From Stictocephala bisonia (Eukaryota > Arthropoda > Insecta > Hemiptera > Membracidae), in assembly GCA_035578905.1 (NCBI GenBank), contig JAQJVL010000423.1, forward strand, positions 248,001 through 312,000: a stretch of 64,000 nt of DNA, read 5' to 3'. Under the pieces are notes generated by a model that saw only the letters and a list, made by a program, of their open reading frames with translations, made no database searches and was not told where the DNA came from. A program made the position numbers and the translations under genes. The stretch's first letter is position 1; each line of letters opens with the position of its first letter. Of this stretch, positions 22,689-35,258 are shown one piece after another.

Positions 22689-24872
22689 CTGTGATCACTG
22701 TGTATATACACAGTAGATCTATAAGATCTACAAATCTTATAGATATATTATGGTTTACAACATTAGTCCCTCTGACCACTGTGTAAGTTACAAATCTTAT
22801 AGATATATTATGGACTACAACATTAGTCCCTGTGACCACTGTGTATGTTACAAATCTTATAGATATATTATGGACTACAACATTAGTCCCTGCGACCACT
22901 GTGTATGTTACAAATCTTATAGATATATTATGGACTACAACATTAGTCCCTGCGACCACTGTGTATGTTACAAATCTTATAGATATATTATGGACTACAA
23001 CATTGGTCCCTGCGACCACTGTGTATGTTACAAATCTAATAGATATATTATGGACTACAACATTAGTCCCTGTGACCACTGTGTATGTTACAAATCTTAT
23101 AGATATATTATGGACAACAACATTAGTCCCTGCAACCACTGTGTATGTTACAAATCTTATAGATATATTATGGACAACAACATTAGTCCCTGCAACCACT
23201 GTGTATGTTACAAATCTTATAGATATATTATGGATTACAACATTAGTCCTTGTCACCACTGTGTATGTTACAAATCTTATAGATATATTATGGACTACAA
23301 CATTAGTCCTTGTCACCACTGTGTATGTTACAAAATTATATATATTATGGACAACAGTAGTGGTATGTAGGACCACTGTGCAACTACAAATCTTATACAT
23401 ATATTATGGACTACAACATTAGTCCCTGTGACCACTGTGTATGTTACAAATCTTATAGATATATTATGGACTACAACATTAGTCCCTGCGACCACTGTGT
23501 ATGTTACAAATCTTATAGATATATTATGGACTACAACATTAGTCCCTGTGACCACTGTGTATGTTACAAATCTTATAGATATATTATGGACTACAACATT
23601 AGTCCCTGCGACCACTGTGTATGTTACAAATCTTATAGATATATTATGGACTACAACATTAGTCCCTGTGACCACTGTATATGTTACAAATCTTATAGAT
23701 ATATTATGGACTACAACATTAGTACCTGTGACCACTGTGTATGTTACAAATCTTATAGATATATTATGGACTACAACATTAGTCCCTGCGACCACTGTGT
23801 ATGTTACAATTATATATATTATGGACTATAAAATTAGTACCTGTGACCACTGTGTATGTTACAAATCTTATAGATATATTATGGACTACAACATTAGTCC
23901 CTGCGACCACTGTGTATGTTACAAATCTTATAGATATATTATGGATTACAACATTAGTCCCTGTGACCACTGTGTATGTTACAAATCTTATAGATATATT
24001 ATGGACTACAACATTAGTCCCTGCGACCACTGTGTATGTTACAATTATATATATTATGGACTATAAAATTAGTACCTGTGACCACTGTGTATGTTACAAA
24101 TCTTATAGATATATTATGGACTACAACATTAGTCCCTGCGACCACTGTGTATGTTACAAATCTTATAGATATATTATGGATTACAACATTAGTCCCTGTG
24201 ACCACTGTGTATGTTACAAATCTTATAGATATATTATGGACTACAACATTAGTCCCTGCGACCACTGTGTATGTTACAATTATATATATTATGGACTATA
24301 AAATTAGTCCCTGTAACCACTGTGTATGTTACAAATCTTATAGATATATTATGGACTACAACATTAGTCCTTGTCACCACTGTGTATGTTACAAATCTTA
24401 TAGATATATTATGGATTACAACATTAGTCCCTGTGACCACTGTGTATGTTACAAATCTTATAGATATATTATGGACTACAACATTAGTCCTTGTCACCAC
24501 TGTGTATGTTACAAACATTATATATATTATGGACAACAGTAGTGGTATGTAAGACCACTGTGCAACTACAAATCTTATAGATATATTATGGATTACAACA
24601 TTAGTCCCTGTGACCACTGTGTATGTTACAAATCTTATAGATATATTATGGACTACAACATTAGTCCCTGCAACCACTGTATATGTTACAAATCTTATAG
24701 ATATATTATAGACTACAATATTAGTCCTTGTCACCACTGTGTATGTTACAAACATTATATATATTATGGACAACAGTAGTGGTATGTAAGACCACTGTGC
24801 AACTACAAATCTTATAGATATATTATGGACTACAACATTAGTCCCTGTGACCACTGTGTATGTTACAAATAT
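22689..24872 (+). repeat. 60-bp minisatellite, main array, about 36 units
   Basis: The unit is GACTACAACATTAGTCCCTG then TGACCACTGTGTATGTTACA then AATCTTATAGATATATTATG. Variants with AATTATATATATTATGG, or with GGACAACAGTAGTGGTATGT, recur in order, giving higher-order blocks of about 235-240 bp (for example 23820-24054 and 24055-24289). Because 60 is a multiple of three, open frames on both strands are artefacts. Confidence 0.97.
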
Positions 24873-25266
24873 TATATAAAAATAATAATATTTATTTGTT
24901 CCATCAACCTTTCACAATATTACATGTACATACATTTTGAATTCTTAGGAACTAGAGCTAACCACTTTTACAGTTGTGTGGTTAGCATAAATAAACAAAA
25001 AATAACATAAAAAAACAAGAGTTCAGTTCTAATGAAAATCAATAAGAAGTGTCAACAATGCCGCTTCATATGGTGTCAAAATGAAGCTGGCGTTTACAAT
25101 ATACGAATAACAAACATACATTAAATTAAATTTATGAAAATACAAACGTATACATACAAACTAGATACATATACACATATGTAAAAATAAATACATACAC
25201 TTAGATATAATTTAGGACTAAAGAAGAAAAAAAACCTAAAACCATTTATTACATTCAACTACTATA

Positions 25267-25273
25267 TAACGCC

Positions 25274-25329
<56 letters not shown>
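25267..25329. repeat. (AT)n microsatellite
   Basis: About 60 bp of pure AT dinucleotides in the 3' region of element X. Confidence 0.97.
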
Positions 25330-25332
<3 letters not shown>

Positions 25333-25899
25333 CACCTATTGCCTATGCAAACATTAAATACTGTCAACAAATATAATGCAAATTATAAAAGAAAGAAAAA
25401 CAAACAAACCAAGGTACTAACCATTATTTGAGACACATATATAAAAACATACATGAATTTAATTCGACAATATAGTGTACAATATACAAGAATGAAAACA
25501 TAAATTGAAAAACAAATTCGAAAACTATATGCATATATGGGCTATTAATTAAAGTTAATTTAATTTACTAACACGTTATAAAAATTCTAAAATTTTATTC
25601 TCATACATCCAAAGTTTTATTTTCATAAAACCTTCAAAGTACTGCAATTTTTTAATTCAAGTGGAATGCTGTTTTAAAATGTTGGACCTGTATACTCATA
25701 TGATCGTCTAAGTACTTCTTTATTAACTTTTGGCAAACAAAAAATGTTATGCTCTGCATATCTTGCACTGCTCATAAGTCCATCTGTATTATAATTACCA
25801 CTTCTTATATAAAAATTTCTTAATACGTTAAATACATATAAATGTTGAATGGGTAATAATTTTAAATCAATGTAAAGCAGGAATGAACTTACTCATCTA

Positions 25900-27276
25900 C
25901 TTAGCCCCATTATTATACGAATAAAGTGATTCTGTGTCACTCTTAATCTGTTAATTAAAAATTTAGAAGAACTTCCATAACACAAAATGCCATATTTGAT
26001 TTTGGACTCAATTAATGCTAAATATATTGTTTTTAAAAGAGAGCGGTCACAAAATGTTTTCAAAAAATAGAAGCTTTGTATGGAAAATTTTAATTTGCCG
26101 TGTAACTCTGAAATATGTTCTTTAAAGTTAAGTTACTCATCCAGTAGTAAACCGAGATATTTAAATTTGTTAACTTTGTCAATGGACGGACACACACAGT
26201 CAATATTACCTGTACAACTTAGAGAGTGGTACTTCAACTCACCTGCAAAATCAAAAGGTTTGATACCAAAGTTTACATATTTAGTTTTTGTTAGATTAAC
26301 TTGCATTCCATTTTCTGCACACCAAATTTGCAATAAAGTTAGGTATTTCTTATGCTTTCAAAAATGATACTGTAATCCTTTTGAGAGTCCAAAAATGTAA
26401 TGTCATCAGCGAAAGCGCTGACTTCTCCAAGAAACTGTAAATTTAGTAAATCGTTAATAACAATTAAGAAAAGACTTGTGGATATAACTGAGCCTTGTGG
26501 AACGTCTGAAGATATACATACAGTAATTTGGAACTGATTTTATCTCCAACTCGTGTTTGTTGACATCTACCTTCAAGAAAACTTTTGAACCATTTTTGCG
26601 CGATTCCTCTTATTCCTATATTAAACAATTTTTTCAACAATATTTTGTGATCTACTAGATCAAAAGCCTTCCTAAAATCAATGAACAGTCCGGTTAACTT
26701 TTGAACACAGTTAAATCCACCATATATCTTTATTGTTATGTTTAGTAAAGCATCTTCGGTTGACTTCCCCTTCTGAAATCCTTATTGTATTTTATCAATA
26801 ATTTTGAATCTATCCAAATATTTTGTTAGCCTATTTTAACAATTTTTTCAAATATTTTTAAAAAGACTGACAACAGGCTTATTGGTCTTATATTATCTAA
26901 ATTAATTGACAGTCCTTTATTTAATAAAGGAACAACCATGTTTAATTTTAAACTTTCAGGAAAAAAGCCTGAAGACAAACTTAAATTAATAATATGCGTC
27001 AGAACCGTCGAAATAAAATCGGCTGTTTCTTTTATAATACTAACATTCAGTTTATCAAATCCCGTTGATTTCTTTTTTTTTTTTTTTATGACACTCAACA
27101 CTTCAAATTCAGTTGTCGGATACATAAAAAGCGCACTGGAACTGCAGTAGGCTGCTTGACGCAGCCAATTGTTGACCTTGACAATCAGCTGACTGCACTG
27201 TTACGAAATATTTGTTTGTCAGATCGGGAATAATATTTATATCTTCAACTGTTGTTCTGTCTTCTAACCTCACTTT
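25900..27276 (-). pseudogene. Reverse transcriptase of element X
   Basis: On the minus strand the blocks are TNKYFVTV (linker end), then after a shift STGFDKLNVSIIKETADFIS, SSGFFPESLKLNMVVPLLNK, RPISLLSVFLKIFEK, LFIDFRKAFDLVDHKILLKK, VPQGSVISTSLFLIVINDLL, FADD at 26402-26413, then CAENGMQVNLTKTKYVNFGI and NKFKYLGLLLDE. These are RT blocks 1-7 of a Jockey/CR1-like ORF2. Several shifts and stops separate them, including one in a poly-A lysine run near 27075, so it is inactive. The linker upstream is displaced to 29395-29787 by element Y. Confidence 0.82.
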
Positions 27277-29394
27277 ATTCAATTCAATTCAATTAAATTC
27301 AATTTATTTGCCATAAATACAATTGTACATGAGCAAATTGTCAATACATTAAACTACAACTACTATTTACAATAATCTATAAATAAAATTCACTTACTGT
27401 GTAAATACACTTTTCTACTAAAAGTCTCTTTAATTTACATTTAAATTTATCATAACTTTTTTCTTTACTTAAGTCAATCGGAAGTGAATTATGGAGTTTA
27501 ATAGCATTGTATAACAGATGTTTTTTGTAAAATGAAGTTTTATGTTTGGGTATGGTTAGTGTATGTTTGTTTCTGAGGTTGTGGCTGTGGTCTGTTGAAG
27601 CTATTGAAAAGAGTTGTGGATTGCGTTTAAAAAAAAGTAGGGATTCTAAGATATACAAAGAGGGTAAAGTCAATATGCGGTTTTGGCGAAAGATTTCTTT
27701 ACAGGATTCAGTAGTTTTCATGCCAAAAATTACCCTAATTGCTCTCTTCTGCAATCGAAACAGGTAAGCAGTATTTAATGAGTCATAACCCCAAATCTGA
27801 ATTCCATAAGAGAGGTGGGGATAAACTACTCCATAATAAACAGAAATAAGAAGGAAAACATCTAACAAATTTGACAGTCTTCTAAGGATGAAAATTCCTG
27901 TACATACGGACTTTGAAACTTTATTAATGTGGTCATGATAATTTAAGTTTTTATCCAGCTTAAGGCCAAAGAAATTTACGTTATTTATTGAATGAACCTC
28001 ATAACTATCAACAAGGCAAGACAACCCCACTTCCTTTTGTTTACTAATAGAGAAATCCAGGAGGGCTGTCTTCGTAGCGTTCACTTGAAGACGGTTCATG
28101 GTAAACCATTCTAGCAGAGAGTTAGCTTCAACAAAAAGTTGCATCTCCATGGACACTCTACTCTTTTCAGTCACAGTGAGTGAGGTGTCGTCGGCAAAGA
28201 GACATACATCTGAATGATTAATTCCAAGAGTTATGTCGTTGACAAAAATTAAAAAGAGCAGGGGACCCAAAACAGAACCCTGGGGTACACCTCTCTGAAT
28301 GATGTCCTCAGCTGAGAAGCTTTGTTTCAGTACATTGCCGTCATCCACATACGGAACTTTAACAACCTGTCGTCTTCCATACAAGTATGATTCAAACCAG
28401 GACCATGGAACACCTCTGATTCCCACTCTGTGAAGCTTCTCAAGCAAAACCTTATGATCAACGAGATCAAAAGCTTTACTTAGATCTATAAATGCACTAG
28501 AAGCAAAACTGCCACTGTCTAAAGCAGATACAACTTTATTTGTTAGATGAAACATAGCGTCGACGGTTGCTCTCCCCTTGGTAAAGCCATACTGATGTTG
28601 GAAAATGACATTGTGTTTTCCGAAAAAATCTGTTACCCTGTTATGAATGGCCTTTTCTATGACTTTAGAGAACGTAGAAATTATGGAAATTGGCCTAAAA
28701 TTATCCATTAAGTCTGATTGGCCTTTTTTGTGCAAAGGAGTAACTGTAGACGATTTTAGGACGTCTGGAAAAAAACCGCTGAGAAATGAACTGTTTATCA
28801 AATAAACAAGGGGCTCTACTAGAAACTCGTAACACTCTCTCAGTAATCGCGATGAAATACCATCAAATCCAGTAGTCGACTTTGCTTTAAGGGACGTTAT
28901 AATGCCTACTAATTCTTGCTTAGTCACTGGAGTGAGGAAGAACGTTTGACTTACAGAGGGAGCCAATCGTTTGTTTGAGGATGAGCTGAGGGGATCCATA
29001 TCATTAGCAACGTTCAAAAAGAGTTTATTGAACATATAAGCTACGCACAAAGGGTCCTGGACTAGGATATTATTGGAATCCCTAATTTTCAAATTACTTG
29101 TCACTCCTTTGTTTCGACTAATTCTGTTTGCATTAACAATTTGCCAGACAGTTTTGGTAATGTTAGAAGTTGTAATTATTTTATGAGAAACAGAATCAGC
29201 TTTCTTTTCTTTAATCCTTTTACGGTACAATGACTTCAACCTACGATATACCACTTTCAAGCTGTCTTCATTTTCAAGGTCTTTGCTTAGATAATACAGA
29301 CGTCTAGTTTCGTCACGAAGCCAGAGAAGTTCAGCATCTAGTTTAAGTCTATTTTTTACATTTAAGTTAGGAAGTTTTACCTTTTTTAAGGGAA
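27277..29394 (-). mobile_element. Non-LTR retrotransposon Y nested in X
   Basis: A 5'-truncated element with an open RT frame and a TTGAA-type tail on the minus strand (left end 27277-27305). Element X coding sequence lies on both sides in the same orientation (DTILI upstream, KVRLEDRTTVEDI downstream), which sets the boundaries to within a few bases. I could not identify a clear target duplication. Confidence 0.8.
27377..29393 (-). CDS. Reverse transcriptase (ORF2 C-terminal two thirds), element Y
   Basis: This is the longest intact RT frame here, about 670 residues. It is open from the truncation near 29393 (LNVKNRLKLDAELLWLRDET) to TAA at 27377. Blocks: TTGFDGISSRLLRECYEFLV, SSFLSGFFPDVLKSSTVTPL, MDNFRPISIISTFSKVIEKA, SSAFIDLSKAFDLVDHK, RGVPQGSVLGPLLFLIFVND, catalytic FADD at 28187-28198, MNRLQVNATKTALLDFS and FFGLKLDKNLNYHDHI. 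The C-terminus has LQKRAIRVIFGM and ends YTVSEFYL. No stop or shift is seen, so this insertion is younger than its neighbours. It lacks the endonuclease and any ORF1, so it cannot be autonomous. An internal Met at 29258-29260 is not a native start. Confidence 0.92.
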
Positions 29395-29787
29395 AGGAAT
29401 TATCAAAATGGTATCTAAGCAGGTGTTTTTATTATTATCTATTGTGTTCTTCATTTTTCTACCTGTTAATGAATTTATTATTTTCCACTGATTTGTGTTA
29501 TCACCGTTATAGTTTGTAAGTAATATTGAATAATAAAGTTTCTTTGTTTTATCTATATCTTCTTTTAATTTAATACAAAAGTTTTCGTAGTAAGTTTTAA
29601 AATTCAATTCGTAAGGTTTTCTTTTGTATATTTTATACATACTTTTCCTCTTGTTTATAATATTAATCAAATTCCTATTTATCCAGGGGTTAATTAATTT
29701 AGCTTTACTAAATTTGGAGGTTATGGGCACTGTCTTCGTATTTATATTTACTATTTGTTTTAAATGATCATGGAATATATAAACAAA
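29395..29787 (-). pseudogene. Linker region of element X upstream of Y
   Basis: The minus frame reads FHDHLKQIVNINTKTVPITS, NPWINRNLINIINKRKSMYK, YKRKPYELNFKTYYENFCIK and QWKIINSLTGRK. This is the usual segment between endonuclease and RT (pattern PWxxxxLxxxIxxRxxLYK). The frame is open until it hits element Y, so this piece of X is better preserved than its RT. Confidence 0.75.
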
Positions 29788-29945
29788 ACAAATATATATA
29801 TTATGGACTACAGTACTGTTATGCAAGACCACTGTGCTATTACAAATCTTATAGATACATTAATAATATATCTATAAGATTTATTGCCATAAGTCCATAA
29901 TTTATGGACTACAACATTAGTCCCTGTAACCACTGTTACAAATAT
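29788..29945 (+). repeat. 60-bp minisatellite, right-hand remainder
   Basis: It resumes as AATATATATATTATGGACTA after element X, with two to three diverged units to 29945, including an inverted half-unit at about 29868-29900 (ATATATCTATAAGATT). Confidence 0.85.
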
Positions 29946-29953
29946 TATATATA

Positions 29954-30145
29954 CGAGGTAGTCAAAAAAGTTCCCGGAATCGATGTCCAGAGACACACAG
30001 TGTGGTTGCCGGTGGGAATTTCGTCGTCTATCCAGTTAGTACTACTACTGGAGAAGGGATATAGGTAGCGTGAGTATCGCCTAGCTGCCATCGGTCCACG
30101 GTAGAGAGCACTTTTCGTGTATTTGCATGTTTAAATTGTCGTACT
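29954..30145 (+). mobile_element. Mariner-like 5' end remnant
   Basis: It starts CGAGGTAGTCAAAAAAGTTC after TA at 29952-29953. CGAGGTxxxTCAAAAAGTTCCCGGAA-type ends are typical of many insect mariner terminal repeats. No transposase or right end follows, so only a fragment is left. Confidence 0.5.
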
Positions 30146-30149
30146 CTTG

Positions 30150-31435
30150 CAAAATTCAACTCTATCCATAGTCCGATTAACGAAAACAACCAAGTACTAG
30201 TACTTGTATTTTTTACAAACTTATTCAGTTTTCTCCAAGTTGTTATTGTTACTTATAAGAAGTTATTCTTCCAAACTCAGTTAACGTTCAACTCTTTCAT
30301 AGTCCCATCAATCACAACACTCCTATTTTCAAACATCGATTTTTCCGAGTTTTTACCCAAAAAAACCCTGCTATTCTTGCATACTCAAACAAAGTCCAAC
30401 TCAGTACTGTTTATTACAGTAAAAAGGAGATACTGTTCTCTAATATTTCTTTCTCTCTAAGTTCAACTCTAAATACTTTGACTCTTTTCTAACTTTTTAG
30501 TAATCCTTATTTTTACTAAGTTCAACTCTATGCTATGTATTTTTAAACGTAATAGAATTTTTCCAACAGTGTATTCTTCGAAGGATACATTTTACCATAT
30601 TCTTTATAAATCTAACATTATCCAAGTGGAAAAGTCTAACTTAATCAAATGTTCCTAAGTGTTTAGTACTTAAATGGGGGTATTTTTCCATGATATTTCC
30701 CAGTTCAGCTCTATTTCTTTTAAACATTGAAATTTTGTATACTAAAGGGAGATATTTACTGTATTCATGCAAAGAACTTTCTATCCATATCTATCCATAT
30801 TCCGACTAACCAAATCAACCAAGTACTAATAATTGTACTCTTTAAACTTATTCAAATTTCTTAAAGTTGTTATACTTCTAAGAATATATTCCCCCATACT
30901 CAGTTAACGTTCAACTCTTTTGTAGTCCCATAATCACACCAAACTCCTCTTTTCAAAGATCGATTTTTCCAAGTGTTTATACTGATTAGGAGATATTCTT
31001 ACATACTCAAACAAAGTTCAATTCTATCCATAGTCCTATTAACCAGTTTAATAATTGTACTCTTTTCGAACTTAATCGCATTTCACCAATGTTGTATACT
31101 CAAAAGGAGATATTGTTCTATACTATTTTCAAGTTTAACTCTAATACTTAGACTCTTTTTCTAACTTAAATCAAATTTGTTCTAGCCCAACTAACATTAG
31201 TTCTATCAACCAAATCAAGCAACAATCATGTTTTAATACTTGTACTCTTTTCGAACTTAATCGAGTTTTTTTTTTTTTCAAGTTGTTATCTGTCTAGTTG
31301 GAGATTTTTGTTAATAGTCTTTTAAAAGTTGACTCTCTATTCATAATCTTATCAACAAAGCAAATCTTAAAAATTAAATTAAAAAATAATTATACTCAAA
31401 TGGAGATAATATTCCATACTCTTTCTAAGTTCAAC
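30150..31435. repeat. Diverged tandem repeat with CAACTCTATCCATAGTCC core
   Basis: CAACTCTATCCATAGTCC-like blocks recur (about 30165, 30293, 30910, 31020 and 31325), alternating with TGTACTCTTTTCGAACTTAA and GGAGATATT. Spacing is irregular, around 110-150 bp or multiples. No coding frame. Confidence 0.6.
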
Positions 31436-31439
31436 TCCA

Positions 31440-32800
31440 GATTTTATTACAAGATACTAAGTTACTATGGATTATAAGTCAGAAAAGTAAACTTCCCTTG
31501 TTGAAGTACATTTTTAATATGTATTATATTTGGAAAGTTTGTGTGAAACTGAACAATAAAATTGTTTTAGCTTTAATGAATGAAGAAAGTAAACTTCAAT
31601 TGTTTAAGTTGTCTTTAATTTATATATTATTTAGAAAGTTTGCATGAAACTGACCAAATTGAACACTGTTGGCTTTTAGTCATAAGTGGTTTAAGCTACG
31701 ATTCAGCTTCTTCGAACTAGACAGTAAGATAGCTATGGATCACAAATCAAGAAAGTAAACTTCCCTTCCGTTGGTGAAGTAGCTTTTCAATTTCTATATT
31801 ATTTTGAAAGTTTGAGTCAAACTGAACAAACCACATACTGTTGGTTTTTAGTCATAGTTGGTTTGAGTTAACAATTTAGTTTCTTTAGACTTCATTACTA
31901 GATAGTAAAATTACTATAGATCACTTATGAGGAAAGTCGATTTTATTTATTATCACTCTTACTGAAGTCGATTTTATTTAATATATTATTTTGAAAGCTT
32001 ATGTGAAAATGAACAAACTGCACTCTGTTGGCTTTTAGTCATACTTTTGGTTTTTAGTAATAAGTGGTTTTGTTAGTTTCTTCAGACTTCAATACTAGAT
32101 ACTAAGATAACTGTGGATCACACATCAAGATAGCAATCTTCTCTTCCTTTGTTGAAGTAGATTACAATTTGTATATTATTTTGAAGTTTGTGTGAAAATA
32201 AAGGAACTACATAATGTTAGTTTTTAGTAAATGGTAGTTTCAGTTACAATTTAGTTTCTTCATACTTCACTTCTAGGTATTAAGATGACTATGGATCAGA
32301 AATAAGGAAAGTAAACTTCAATTACTGTCAAGTGTTTTTAATAATTTTAACATTATTTTTAAAGTTTGTATGTAATTGATCAAACTGAATACTATTAGTT
32401 TTTAGTTAGTGGTGGTTTGAGCTGCTATTTAGTTTCTTCGAACTTAATTACAAGATACTAAGATGAGCATGGTTCGTAAATCAGGAAAGAAAACTTCCCT
32501 TGTTGAAGTAGTTTTCAATTTTTATATTATTTTGAAAGTTTGTGTGAAAATGAACAAACTGCATTCTTTTGATTTTCAGTCATAGGTGGTTTGAATTACA
32601 ATTAAGTTTCTTCATATTTAAATACTAGATACTAAGATAACTATGGATTTCATTTCAAGAAAATAAACTGCCCTTGTTGAATGAAGTAGATTTTCAATTT
32701 GTTAGTATTTTTAAAGATTATGTACAACTGAACAACCCACATGTTGTTGGTTTATAGTCATAGGTGGTTTGAAACATAATGAAAGCTTTTTAAAACCAAA
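31440..32800 (+). repeat. ~180-bp satellite, about seven units
   Basis: Each unit carries ACTAAGATAACTATGGATCA, AAGTAAACTTCCCTTGTTGA, TATTATTTTGAAAGTTTGTG and TGTTGGTTTTTAGTCATA. Anchors at about 31481, 31583, 31747, 31930, 32110, 32300, 32482 and 32660 give a period near 180 bp. Units differ by many substitutions. Confidence 0.85.
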
Positions 32801-33982
32801 TCAGGAAAGTTTAATAACTTTTATTTGCGGGGTGGATGTTAAAGTACCATTCGACCTAACAAGTTATGTATATGTAATTTGTACCCCAATCCGACATCAT
32901 TACAGGAGTAACCAAAAGAGTAAAGTTAAAACACTTCGCACTGAAATTGGTCTTGAACTTACAACCTACAATACACAAGAGTAAGGATATTTCATTCAGT
33001 TCTTTCATTATTATAAATACTGTAATACATTTTTACTTAATTATAATATTCTTCTTTGTTTTACCTATCAATTTTGGTTTTAAGATGTTTTAATATGAAT
33101 TAGTACAACAATTAATTTGTTTAATTATTTTTCTTTCAACAAGAGATATTATTTAACAATTTTTTGGATCCAAGTCTCTTCGTAGTCCTTTCACCTAAAT
33201 TAACCAATGTTCTATTTCGAACTTTGCAAGAAATTTCTATGAAACATAAAATATATCATAATAACTTTTAAAATTTTCCAGAGTCAAAAACTATTAAAGA
33301 ATTTTATTTTATCATAAAAACATACATACACAGAAATTTGTAAGTCCCGTGTATTAAATTATTATTATTACTAATTATTAATACTTGTATTCTTTTCTAA
33401 ATGTAATAGAATTTCTTCAAGTTTTTCAAACTTAAAGGAGATATCCTAACATACTTTTAAAAGTTAAACTTTATCCATGGCCCTATCAACCAAATCAGCA
33501 ATACTTCAAGGTTTTTGTAGTAAACCCTAACAAGGAATGTGTGTAAAATATAAAATATAGAAAATTATGGTTTTAAATAATTTTTCAGGTTGGCTTGTTT
33601 TCTAACAGTTACCTATAAGTAACGGTTAGCTTCAGGATGTTGTTAAAAATAGCTAACATCTACATGACTCAACCATATACTTTCACCAGACTAGGCTAGG
33701 AAAGGCAAATCATATAACTCTTTTAAATATTATCAATAATATTATTTCACACTTGATTATAACACCAATGTGGAAAGTCCTCCGAGTTCTGACCTTACGT
33801 CTGATCCAACCATCTCCAACATAACAACCAAATAATCATATTGTAACGGTTTGAATGCATTAACATTTAGTTATAACTAGTTATATCTTCAATAATATCT
33901 TACTTCCCTGATGTACAACGCAGCATCTATAATCAATTTAACTAACCATCACTAAATTATATAAGTGGATTTTTATCTTTAA
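32801..33982. repeat. Spacer with a second patch of the 30-kb repeat
   Basis: At 33140-33500 the core of the repeat at 30150-31435 returns (TCGTAGTCCTTTCACC and TTTATCCATGGCCCTATCAA). The rest (32801-33139, 33501-33982) holds no recognised feature. Confidence 0.5.
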
Positions 33983-34436
33983 CTAGCTGACCCGGCAATG
34001 CTTCGCTATTGCTAACTTTACTAAATAAACTTACATTCCGACAAAACAAAAATTAATTTAACCTTTTATTGTAGTACTTCTTTATAAACTACACAAGAAA
34101 TCAAAACATAAAAATATGAACAGTTTAAAAAATTAACACATGGTTTAATTTAATTTTGACATATTTGAAACCCACAGCTGATATTCTTTTTGACCTTCAT
34201 GCATTGCATGATTCATGCATGATATGTGACTTATTATACCTTCATGCATCCTGCTATTTGATTAACATTGAGACTTTAGAAGTCCAAGGGAGGGAGCCCT
34301 GAGGGATTAAAGAAACAGGAATAGGACATAAACCTTCCCTGGGGTATATAGAACAACTTCCCCAAGTTTCATGGTGATCAGCTGGACGGTTTGGTAGCGC
34401 ATAAAGGACAGACAAACATACATTGGATTTTATAGA
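33983..34436 (-). mobile_element. Non-autonomous Helitron, minus strand
   Basis: On the minus strand it runs from TCTATAAAATCCAATGTATG to ATTGCCGGGTCAGCTAG, with A33982 and T34437 as the split target. Its 5' half matches 1717-1945 while its 3' half differs, so it is a chimera within the same group. No coding sequence. Confidence 0.8.
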
Positions 34437-34440
34437 TATA

Positions 34441-34752
34441 CTAGCTGTACCCGCCCGCTTCGCCGATCATAATATTGAGTTTTGATTGTATCATTGAAAT
34501 GTGCAGCAACCTTTCAGTTTACACAGTATCCAATTTACAACAGCTGATGTTTTGTGTAGTTTACTACTGTACTCAATTATTTTTAATTTTGAAAATTTTG
34601 CCTACCACAATTTTATTCTATTTGTTTTTATTTAACAGCTGTTAATCAAATAAATCAATCAATTAATATAGCTTCACAAGAAATCAAAACATAAAAATAT
34701 AAACAGTATAATTTTGACATATTTAAAACCCACAGCTGATATTCTTTTTATA
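34441..34752 (-). mobile_element. Non-autonomous Helitron B, 3' half
   Basis: The minus-strand 3' terminus is GCGGGCGGGTACAGCTAG next to A34440. The sequence matches the 3' half of 1717-2256 in reverse. It stops at TTCTTTTTATA, exactly where the large Helitron starts. The other half is at 41090-41353. Confidence 0.82.
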
Positions 34753-35258
34753 TCTTATACTATAAAACGAGCAAGGAATTGTATGTATGTATGTATGTAC
34801 CTATTTCCAGTCATTTTATTTCAAAAACGGCTCTACCGATTTTCTTCGTACTTTGTCTATAAAAGGTTTTCTACCTCAGGAATCCAATGGATTTTGTGAC
34901 AATTTTGAGAAAACTCATTTTCTATGAGTTTTCACGATTCCAAAAGTACACAGTAAAAATATAGGAGACAGGCGGGTGGGTCAATACCACTGTTTAATGT
35001 TTACTATTTACTATTTCATCATGTGAGTTATGATTTTAATTTATTTTTTAAATAACACATGTTTTTCTGAATCTGTTAAAATGTAAACAAACCAAATATT
35101 ATTGTATTTTTCTTACCTATGTCTAATATACACAATTCAGTTATTCTCGAACTTTATTTCATTTTTATTATAATTTCAACGCACCGCAACGCATATTTAT
35201 GGTCCTTGTAAATAGTTCATCGATAACTTCAGTTCAGTGTATTTTAACTTTTTCTTAG

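Larger units (their letters stand above)
24873..29787 (-). mobile_element. Non-LTR retrotransposon X, containing element Y
   Basis: Linker, RT and a long 3' region on the minus strand, inserted in the 60-bp minisatellite. The direct repeat ACAAATAT occurs at 24865-24872 and 29788-29795 and fits an 8-bp target duplication. Its 3' end on this strand is AATAAATATTATTATTTTTA. It is 5'-truncated in the linker and interrupted by element Y at about 27277-29394. Confidence 0.8.

Noticed and set aside
22684..24854. Long open frames (up to ~240 residues) on both strands of the 60-bp array
   Set aside because: The 60-bp period equals 20 codons, so any open unit stays open when repeated. The translated proteins are pure repeats in several frames at once.
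22689..24872. CRISPR array
   Set aside because: There are no unique spacers between constant repeats; the whole 60-bp unit is repeated. The context is eukaryotic.
27546..27767. Plus-strand frame within element Y
   Set aside because: Antisense of the intact RT frame, with no independent support.
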